In this document: positions 55,882 to 64,000 of the stretch, one piece after another
Numbering within the stretch: the first letter of the stretch is position 1
Layout of the letters: each line of letters opens with the position of its first letter
Assembly (NCBI GenBank): GCA_963920525.1
Contig: OY986438.1
Location: 100,793,696 to 100,857,695, forward strand
Origin: Dichetophora obliterata
Lineage: Eukaryota; Arthropoda; Insecta; Diptera; Sciomyzidae
DNA: 64,000 nucleotides
Direction: 5' to 3'
Made by a program: the position numbers and the translations under genes
Notes under the pieces: generated by a model
What the model saw: only the letters and a program-made list of their open reading frames with translations
What the model was told of the DNA's origin: nothing
Databases searched by the model: none

Positions 55882-55939
55882 CTTCACAATATTTGCAACA
55901 TTTTGCTGGTGGTTCATCAGAATCAGCAATGACCGGCAT
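55882..55939 (-). CDS. candidate host coding exon with start codon
   Basis: On the minus strand an acceptor-like tract (GTTTGCTGTGTGGGCCTTCT then AG) is followed by GGTACC and an ATG at 55937-55939. The open frame reads MPVIADSDEPPAKCCKYCE and then meets GTAGGC, a possible splice donor, at 55881. The piece is richer in G and C than its surroundings, has balanced amino-acid use, and the CCKYCE end could begin a zinc-binding or other Cys-rich domain. Past the donor the frame turns into Phe/Leu/Ser-rich intron-like translation. I do not recognise the protein. If real, the rest of the gene lies to the left on the minus strand, and much of this window would be its first coding intron. The 5' UTR and promoter would lie in 56-58 kb. 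Confidence 0.4.
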
Positions 55940-55944
55940 GGTAC

Positions 55945-58429
55945 CCTAGAAGGCCCACACAGCAAACATATGATAATGATGTATATATATATAGAATATA
56001 GTAGTATATAGATGAATCAAAAGCGAAGCATCATCCAGCCAGAGAGGAAGAATTCAAAAGTAGAAAAAGGTTGCACTTTTTTTGTGAAATTCTTTGCTCT
56101 GCTAAAAATCGGAAGTTTCGTTAAACTTGACAAAAAACTTGCACTTTTCTAGATTTTTCTAGATATAATTGATATTTTTTTGGGAATTGGAATGAACAAC
56201 AATAAACATTGCATGGATAACAAACTACTTTTTGTTGTTTAAATTAAGAAATATTCCACAGTAAAGTGAACATATTTTTTATTCTTTTCTTTTTTTTAAT
56301 TACATTATAACTCTAAATATTTTTAGGGCGTTCATGTGACGCTGTTTTAAGCAAATTTGGCACATTGTTTAAAATGTCGGGCCAAACAAGTTAGGCACAC
56401 AACATTGCGTTACACTGCGCGAAAAAATTTGACTTCATTTTGTGTGAGCAAAACGTATTTAGTTTGCAGTTCGTTTAAAATAAATAACATTCAATTTTTT
56501 TTTTCTTCTTTTTTAAAGTAGCTTAGAAAAATTACATTTTTTTGAAATGGTTTCTTGGAAAATTTTAACAACTTTCACGACATGTATTTCGTTTTGAATT
56601 CGTTTAGCTTAACTTAGTTTACAGGTCAAAGTTTTCACGAAAACTTTGTCGTTTTTTTAGTTATTTTTATTCTTAACATAGAAAACTGAAAAAGTTTTCT
56701 TCAATTTAATTCAAATCTCAATCACAAAAAAAAACTGAATCAAATCAAGCACCAAAAAAATAAAACTCAAAAATTTCAACACTATGCGCACTTTCAAAAC
56801 CAGACGTCCATAACGTGAAACCTCCGCAGAGACCACTGATGAGATTTTTCGATTTCAAAATTAATTTTCATTCAAAACACACAGCAATGAAAAATTCGTT
56901 GCCGAAAAAGCATTTTCCGAAATGTGCCCAAAGCAAAAAAAAGCCAAAAACACTTAAATCAACAACAACGACAAACAGCAACAACATGCAGCGTATGGCA
57001 GAGAAAATCGCTTAGTTGAGAAAAAGTTTTAGAATTAGAAAAAACAAATTTTTGTGTTGCAAATAGATTGATGAGGCGGCTGGTGAGAACGCGCCGGTAT
57101 TCGAGTGTCTATTTCGAAAAAGTTTTCGTTTTGAAAGTTCGAAAATTTATGCAAGCAAAGAAAGGTATTACCTCTCACTCTCCTTTTTCAGCGCTCTTCG
57201 CAACGCTCTACTACACTCTCTTTGCTAACGATCCTGCAGGGAAAAACACTTTATTGTTTGCATTTCAATGCAAAAGAACGAACGTGTGCCACACGTTCTT
57301 GATCGTGTGTGAATTGGGAGTTGCAAGAAAGAATAAAAACAAAAGAAAAACACTATAAAATGCATCAAACAACAAAACAACTGCAATGATGAAAAATTTT
57401 CCGTTTACACTTTCCACGGTAGCATGAAAAATACTGTACGTCTGAAATTTTTGTTTAGATTTTGAAAATCTTCTGTTTATAAATGTGTTGCGCAGAGCGT
57501 AGAAGAGAGCATATTTTGCTTTAATTTTCTTACTCAGGTAATCATCACCTAATTTCGTTTTACTTTTTTTTTTATTTCTTTTTCTTTGTATAACTCTCTT
57601 TCCACTCTCGTCGCATTTACGAAAAATTTTTGCCCGCAACTAAACGTCTAAAAAAAGCGTTTCGTTAATGTTCGAAAAAGTTTTCAAACGTGGGCGAATA
57701 AGTTTTGTTTCGCTAGTAAAACTTATATGTTGACAACCAGCACATTTTATTTGGGTATTTTCGATTATTTAAAATGAATCAAGTGTTTTTAAAAGTGTTA
57801 ATGGTCGAAATTTATATGCATTAGATTTAAAACAACTTTTCGTAAAATTTCGTCACTTGCTTGAGTAGAAGATTTATGAATTATATTCCATTGAGCTTAA
57901 GACTACCATAAAAACATTTGTGTAATTGAACTGCAAAAATAAGCAAAAACAATTTTAAATTGAACTTGGGAAAAATAAGCAAATTATTGTTGTTCTTTTT
58001 TTTAAAAAAAGAATGCTATATGGCATTCTTTATTATTAAGTTGCATAAAATTTGAAAGATTTTTTTTAAATATCTTTAATAATAAATAAATGCGAGGTCT
58101 TTTCCTATAACATTTTATTTAAAGAAAACCACGTAATTTAAAATAAAGTTAATTTTTTAAAAAAAGTAGCATGTTTTTTCAAATAAACTGTAAAGAAGAT
58201 TATTTTAAATAGTATTTTACTCATGTAACTAACTTTTCTGAGTAACTAATTTTTTGTAAAAAAATGTTCTTTACTTAAAAAAAAATAAAAATGTACATAT
58301 TTTGATAAATTATAACAGAAAAAAGGCATTCTTTGATTTTGACGAAACATTTTTGTAATTTTATTTTAAGTATTAATTAAAACTAGTATCGCCCGTGGCC
58401 GAAATTCGACCGACTTTCTGAAATTTCGA
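55945..58429. other. less repetitive non-coding DNA, possible 5' flank
   Basis: Compared with the rest of the window this stretch has fewer recognisable repeats and more mixed composition (for example CGGCTGGTGAGAACGCGCCG at 57078-57097). It contains TATATATATATA at 55981-55992. The open frames 56815-57015, 57068-57358 and 57265-57639 have no recognised domain. No promoter element can be pinned down by eye. Confidence 0.35.
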
Positions 58430-59730
58430 GGCAATGACCTTGCTTTAATGTGTTGTACTAAAAAAATCTTAAGTTCCAAATTATCGCAATAATTTAAATA
58501 TCAAAATTAGCGAATTTTTTTTTTTGAAAATATTATCTGTAAAAACATTACCCACAAAAAACTTCCGTACACCTTTTATTTTCACAACCAGAGCTTTTCA
58601 TACAAAAATACGTTGTAATGAGAAAAGCTATAATTTTCGAGATATCGTCATAAATTTGATGTCAAAAGAAATCAAAATAAAGAGAATTTTTCAGGTTTAA
58701 CTATTTGTAAGAAATTTCACGATGACAATATATATTCACAAATGTTACATAAAAAAATTCTTATTGTAGGGTATCCGTAAGAGATAGCGAAAAATGTTTT
58801 TTAAATTGTATTAGTGTCTAAAATTTTCTCTTACGCCATGTTCTTCCATATCTTACAGCTTAGGTTTTACTTCAGAAATATTCTTTCAACGCTCATATTT
58901 CAGGTCAAAGGTCACAAAAATAGGTTCAGAAACACAAAAGAATTGTTTGAACATTTTGAAAAATTTCATTTTCATCAAAAAAATCATAGTGGAAAGGTAA
59001 CTAACTCATCATTTTCGATGATAGAAACTGTTTTTTGCATTGTATGTCAAAATGAAGCAATTTTTGCTAATAAATGATATGTGATATGAAAGAGTGGGAA
59101 AAAATTTAATTTTATAAGATAAAAAAATTACAACAAAAAACTTTTGCCTATTTTTTTAACAAAAACTGAATATTTTATAGGTTTATTTAAAAAAAGAAAA
59201 TATATAACTTTAATTGGTGAGATAACGGTAAATTTTTTCTTATTTCTCCAAAGTCATTAATTTATTTTTCAGACAAACTAAATTCAACTAAAATCGATTG
59301 AAAAATGGTTGAGATATTTGCTTACAAAATCAAAACATGAAATTTTAATCGCTTTCTTTTCTTGTTCTTAGGTGATGACCTTGTTTCAAGGAAATACGTT
59401 GTACTGAGAAAATCTACATTCTTTGAGCTATCTCAATAATTATAATGTCATTATAGCGGGATTTTTTTTTAACATACTATCCGTGGAAAATATTACGAAG
59501 AAGGCTTTCGTATACCGTTACATTCCTCAGCCAACGACTTTTCATACAAAAATTTGTTGTACTGAGAACATCTATAGTATTCGAGAAATCACGATAATTT
59601 TTATGTCAAATTAACGAAAATTTCTCAGACTTTACTATTTGTAAGAAATTTCACCATCACAATATATATTCACTCTTGTTGTATAAAAAAAATGCTTATT
59701 GTAGGGTATCCGTAAGAGATGGCGGATTTA
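58430..59730. repeat. two diverged direct copies of a ~350-bp block, about 930 bp apart
   Basis: Block 1 (about 58430-58795) and block 2 (about 59370-59727) share AATGACCTTGCTT/GATGACCTTGTTT, GCTTTTCATACAAAAATACG/GACTTTTCATACAAAAATTTG, ATTTGTAAGAAATTTCACGA, CAATATATATTCAC and ATTGTAGGGTATCCGTAAGA. The last word leads into the GGTCTTCGGATACC minisatellite. Spacing and similarity suggest an old segmental or retroelement-related duplication; no coding domain is visible. Confidence 0.6.
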
Positions 59731-59732
59731 TA

Positions 59733-60450
59733 TAATTATAACGGGGTCTTCGGATACAACTAAGACACAGTAATAGTTGGTATATAATTATATCGGATAC
59801 CAACTAAGACACAGATATAGTTTGCATATATTTATATCGGGGTCTTCGGATACCAACTGAGACACAGTAATAGTTCTATTATAATTATATCGGAGTCGAG
59901 TCTTCGGATACCAACTAAGACATAGTGGTAGTTGTTACATAATTATATCGGGGTCTTCGGATACCAACTAAGACGTAGTGGTCATTTATATATAACTATC
60001 AGGATCTTCGGATACCAACTGAGACATGGTGGTAGTTGTTATATAATTATATCGGGGTCTTCGGATACCAACTAAGACGTAGTGGTAATTTATGTATAAT
60101 TATCTGGATCTTCGGATACCAACTAAGACGTAGTGGTAATTTGAATATAATTATATCGGGATCTTCGGATATCAACTAAGACATAGTGGTAGATGTTATA
60201 TAATTATATCGGGGTCTTCGGATACCAACTAAGACGTAGTGGTAGTTTTTTATATAATTATATCGGGTTCTTCGGATACCAACTAAGACACAGTAATAGT
60301 TTTATTATAATTATATCGGGGTCTTCGGATACCAACTAAGATATAGTGGTAGTTGTTATATAGTTATATCGGGGTCTTCGGATACCAACTAAGACTTAGT
60401 GGTAGTTTTTTATATAATGATATCGGGGTCTTCGGATGCCGACTATGAAA
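59733..60450. repeat. minisatellite, ~55-62-bp unit, about 12 copies
   Basis: The unit contains ATAATTATATCGGGGTCTTC then GGATACCAACTAAGACATAG and TGGTAGTT. Copies vary in length and carry paired variants (ACACAGTAATAGTT against ACGTAGTGGTAGTT) that alternate along the array. The copies at the left edge are shortened. The array ends in a CG-richer, unique 200-base segment. Confidence 0.85.
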
Positions 60451-60690
60451 ATATAGTACTAATATTACCGAAAAGTACTGACGCATTACTGACAACGAAA
60501 ACAAACCCCGAACCACGACAATCGCTAACGAGCAACGCCACTCTTTACGTCTCGCTACGGCCAGCTCAGGAACCACAGCAGAACCAAGATCCTATGGAAC
60601 ACCGAGCCACCCGTTATTCCCATCATCATAGTCTCAACGTATCATTGAATTAAAATCTCAATAAAGAAATCAAACTACACCTGCACGTCT
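60451..60690. other. unique segment with an AATAAA signal after the minisatellite
   Basis: This stretch has a more balanced composition than the surrounding sequence and an open frame (60399-60653) that reads LLTTKTNPEPRQSLTSNATL and RATRYSHHHSLNVSLN to a stop, then AATAAAG at 60659-60665. It could be the 3' end of a retroelement gene or an old host sequence; I recognise no domain, so I do not call a CDS. Confidence 0.3.
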
Positions 60691-60909
60691 TCTTCATTTT
60701 AATAAATTTTGTAAGATTTGACTTTTAAAATATTATTTGCCCATTTTTTTAAACAAGCACGTTGTAAAAGTTTCAAAAAGTTGTTTTTTTCGAAAAATCG
60801 TAAATTTTGTATGGAAAAATATTAAAAATTTAGCAAAGTTCAAAAAGGAAATGAAGAAATGGTAAGGCAATACAAAAAAAAAACAATTCAAGGTTAGTTT
60901 AAGAGCAAA

Positions 60910-61460
60910 ATGGATCTCTTGTTCGACAAACCAAAGCCAATATATGGTTATACTAAGGACGAAAACACAGCTACGCTATTTTTTTATAACGCTGAAGCAA
61001 GTTCACAAATAAATGGCATAAACAAAACTTTGATTGAAAAATTTTCTATTATATTGAGGGTTTTGGCAAGTGTCTGCCCCATAGCTCGAAATAACTTCAA
61101 ATTGTTTCTTGAATTAGAAGAAACTTAGATAGTTGCAAATAAGTTTATATGGCTGCTATTATATGCCGAGCAGAGTTCATACAATTCTTGAAGATGTGAA
61201 GTTATTTCCACATTTTCCTTATGAATCGGAACATTAGCTGAAGAGGCATTGAACCAAGGCATAAGAAATTTAGATAAAATCGACTTAACTATATTCGTAA
61301 AAGCTCGAGGATTATGTCCTATGCAGATTTAATGAAAATAATGTTGGTGGCATCTGTTGGTAGCATCCAAAAGAACTCATAAATCAAAATCAAATGTTAT
61401 TATTCTGACAAAGAAGTCAGTAGCGAAGAAGGTCAGAGACGTTTGATTATTTAAATGCTA
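60910..61460 (+). pseudogene. TE-like arthropod gene family D, C-terminal remnant
   Basis: An ATG-led frame reads MDLLFDKPKPIYGYTKDENT then ATLFFYNAEASSQINGI, NKTLIEKFSIILRVLASVCP and a stop at 61126-61128. In shifted frames downstream, YMPSRVHTILEDVKLFPHFP-like and AEEALNQGIRNLDKID sequence follow (about 61150-61290). The pattern G-x-T-x-D-x-N-T-A-x-x-F-F, then a YxxPxxVH motif, then S/A-E-E-A-x-x-x-x-x-K/R, recalls the C-terminal part of uncharacterised multi-copy arthropod proteins that I take to be TE-encoded. The superfamily is not known to me. It is inactive. Confidence 0.5.
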
Positions 61461-61789
61461 TTAAAGTTAGTCTTAAATATACTTGATTAACCACTTCTAA
61501 TGTAAAATTTATCGCTGAATTTGATGCTTTCCTTAGAATTTGCGAAAACTTACCTCTTCAGCTTCCAGCGCTATGCAAGGTCACAAAAAATTTTTTTGCA
61601 AAGTTTGTATTCACCGGATCCAACCAACCAAACGCCGATGATATAGTAAAACTGAAATATGTAAGGGTTTTAGTAAATTTATGTAGATAGTTAAAAAATA
61701 AAAATAAAATTACAATCGGATGAGTTTTGGGTAAAAAATTCAGATTGAATCAGTAACAAATTTTAATAATTGGTGGTAATTCATAAACT

Positions 61790-62110
61790 TTTTATTGTAT
61801 TATTTAATAAGTCTCAACATTGTTTCTTTTTGCTGTTCGATTACTTGTAAAACCATTTCATTTTCGGTCTCCATGTTGGTGATTTTACAGTTTACGACTG
61901 TCAGAATGTTGACGACTTCTTCAGAGCGCGAATAATTTTCATTACTAAACTAACGATTTGGATCGATATCAAGATAGTCTGAGGAAGCTAAATCATAAGG
62001 CATTTGTAAAAATAATGCATTCAAAAATGTTCGAGTGCTTGATGTGACAAAACTGTATACACCAAGTTCCGTGTGTGCAACGTGTGTGCAACGAATATAC
62101 ACCAAAACGG
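61790..62110 (-). pseudogene. possible C-terminal part of a Myb/SANT-like TE accessory gene
   Basis: The minus strand reads LQMPYDLASSDYLDIDPNR, a stop, then NYSRSEEVVNILTVVNCKIT and NMETENEMVLQVIEQQKETM before a stop at about 61795. Acidic segments followed by a Gln/Glu-rich helix are typical of the C-termini of Harbinger-associated Myb/SANT-like or similar DNA-binding proteins, but no DNA-binding domain is preserved here. Low-confidence call. Confidence 0.35.
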
Positions 62111-62254
62111 TAAAAACGCTCAAATTCCGAAATGCATTATGAAAAAAAATAAAATTATTTTTAGATCTGCATTTTTTTAATTATTTTTCAAATAACATAA
62201 CGTTCAAGTAAATTGATCTCTTTATAAATATATTTTTAGCGAGTAAATTGCTTT

Positions 62255-62460
62255 GGCCATAAAATGCGCTAGAGAGATAGCACCAGAGACCGGATTCTGA
62301 AAATCGCCTAGCTAAAGCTAAATCTCTATCGCTAAAATGCTAAAAAAATGCTTCGTTCAATTCCATAGCGATTTCGCTAAAATGCTATTCTGGGTTTCAA
62401 ATCGCCTAGCTAAAAATGTTGCTTTTACTACTCGCCACAGGAAGCGCTGTTTTAGCGATT
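62255..62460. repeat. short repeats with TCGCCTAGCTAAA and CGCTAAAATGCT words
   Basis: GATTCTGAAAATCGCCTAGC (62293) and TTCTGGGTTTCAAATCGCCT (62391) both lead into AGCTAAA. ATCGCTAAAATGCTA and TTTCGCTAAAATGCTA lie between them. These look like subterminal repeats of a DNA transposon whose other end I did not find; the accessory-gene remnant at 61790-62110 may belong to it. Confidence 0.4.
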
Positions 62461-64000
62461 CTTATGTCAAAAATATTATTTTGTTATGGCTGTGTGCCAT
62501 TCGGAAACTTTTCACTATTGGTTCTATAGGAAAGAAAATGTTGAGTTAAAAAAAATTTGTATCTGTTGTATTCAAATTGTCAGTTTTTGCTGTGCCAAAT
62601 GTAACATGACAATGTTATCCAGAAATTTTGACGTCTTCTCAGCGAATGAACGAGTTTAAGAAACATTTGACTGCCTCGGTTTCTACTACTTATTTTTTTA
62701 TTCTAAATGATATTATGAGCTACAAGGAATCTAACTGTTTTAAGTAAAATAACTTATAAAACCAAAACTTTAAAACATTAAAAATTTGTAAAAAATAACA
62801 ATTTTTATTCATTATTATTTTGTTGTATGTATTTTACCTAATAAGCTTAGAGATGGAATAAATTGAAAACATGTTTTTAAATTATGTGTTTAGATTTTAC
62901 TCCACTATTAAAATTTACTTATGTAAAAAAAGTATCAGTGTTAAAGGTTTCTTGTGAATTGGACCTAAAAATCCTTAACCTTTTATTGCACTAAATAAAA
63001 ATTGCACTATACCTAAAGGTTGCCATACTCGATATACACTTACTGCCAAATTTTGAGCTCAATCGATTGTCATACGAAAAAAAATATTGACTTATACTCA
63101 GTCGATCAATCAACTAACCATAAAACATCCTTGAACACGTATTAACTCTTTATCGGCCATATTTATAAATATTCAAAAAGTATATTCAATGCATTAGTTT
63201 TGCAAGTTGAATGCAGTAAAGAAAAACCTGACATTGCGTATGTCAGAAGTAATGAACTTCCAAATTTAACATAAATATTTATTTTAAACCCTTTAGCTCC
63301 TAAGACTAGCCTAGTTTTTAAAAATCTTCAAAAAAATTGTAGTAATTTTTATTGACACTTAAATAAATTAAAGACGACTGCAGTGACTCCATGCTTTTTA
63401 ATTGCTCCTCAAGCATGTATTTTTAGCCTAATAACAAAAATTTTCTAAATATTAAAAGCAAATTACAATCCTTTTTTTATACGGAAACATAAATAAAACT
63501 ACTTTTTCCAGAAAAAATACACAGCAAAACACTGATACTAACAATTTGGTAAAGCACAACCCTTTTGCTTCACTCAAGAATTCTAATGCCAGTTGTCAAT
63601 ATTTCTACTAGTCCCCGAGGCTACATGAATTTTTAACAATAAAATTCACCTCACTGATATCAAAAATTCTCTTTCCGACTGTCAAAAATGCATCATCCGA
63701 GCGAAAAGTTTTCAAAAACTTTTTAAAGTTTCTTTCGAATTTTAATTAAATTAATATAATAATTAAAATAAGCTTGTTTTTATTTTGAAAATGGTTTACT
63801 GGTGCTAATGGTGGCAATGGATATTGGTGCATATCTAAATAAAAAGTGCAAAATAAAAACTTTTAGTTATTTGAAAAAAATTTAAATAAACTTAAGTTAA
63901 TATACTTAAAAAATTGTAATTAATTTTTTTAGTATGTTTACACGAGTACTTTATGATTTTTCATTAAACATTCTCGTATTGTCATAGAATAAAACTATGT
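62461..64000. other. non-coding to the window end
   Basis: AT-rich sequence without recognised elements or domains on either strand. Confidence 0.45.

Noticed and set aside
58430..60690. LTR retrotransposon with two LTRs
   Set aside because: The direct repeats are too diverged from each other and no primer-binding site, gag, or pol sequence is present.
1..64000. CRISPR arrays, bacterial operons or ribosome-binding sites
   Set aside because: The window is clearly insect nuclear DNA; no spaced identical repeats of CRISPR type and no prokaryotic gene organisation.

Overview
The window is very AT-rich eukaryotic DNA with no operons, no recognisable housekeeping genes, and a dense pile of insect-type transposable elements (TEs): mariner DD34D, rosa-type DD41D, Tc1, hAT, PIF/Harbinger, a pogo-like element, an RTE-clade LINE, a second LINE 3' end and several foldback MITEs. 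The mix fits a dipteran fly. A tephritid fruit fly is my best guess, an inference from the TE mix and base composition and not from any species-diagnostic gene. Only one short sequence (55882-55939, minus strand) looks like a host coding exon; much of the window may be intron or intergenic DNA.

Layout. 1-7.4 kb: an old interspersed repeat, a 1.28-kb foldback element, a near-intact mariner with a 345-aa transposase, then unannotated DNA. 7.4-11.5 kb: a degenerate short-period repeat split by a decayed hAT element, which is itself split by a 5'-truncated RTE LINE with a perfect 12-bp target-site duplication (TSD). 11.9-16.4 kb: a GCGGAT-rich inverted-repeat element holding a 4-kb Harbinger, which holds an inverted-repeat element, which holds a 513-bp MITE. 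17.5-20.8 kb: a 3.34-kb DNA transposon with perfect 30-bp terminal inverted repeats (TIRs) and a transposase gene one base short of intact. 24.9-28.9 kb: a Mutator-domain transposase pseudogene broken by a pogo-like element that carries two exon-like pieces resembling DUF4806. 29.7-31.2 kb: a pseudogene of a TE-like arthropod family, with a second worn copy near 50 kb.

32.06-40.21 kb: an 8.1-kb composite. A foldback-type element with roughly 0.5-kb TIRs and an exact 8-bp TSD received, in its left arm, a Tc1 (itself hit by a rosa mariner), a second Tc1 abutting the first, and a 706-bp foldback MITE. 41.0-41.4 kb: LINE 3' end with a GGTTA tail. 42.7-44.1 kb: T-rich low-complexity DNA. 48.9-52.4 kb: repeats, including copies of families also present near 13 and 15.5 kb. 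52.5-54.9 kb: a TAA-flanked foldback MITE split by a hAT with an exact 8-bp TSD. 55-58 kb: less repetitive DNA with the candidate exon. 58.4-60.5 kb: diverged direct repeats and a roughly 60-bp minisatellite. 60.9-62.5 kb: further TE coding remnants.

The genes do not form a pathway. What the window records is an order of insertions, much of which can be read from TSDs, TIR symmetry and interrupted reading frames. All coordinates of decayed elements are by eye and may be off by several bases.
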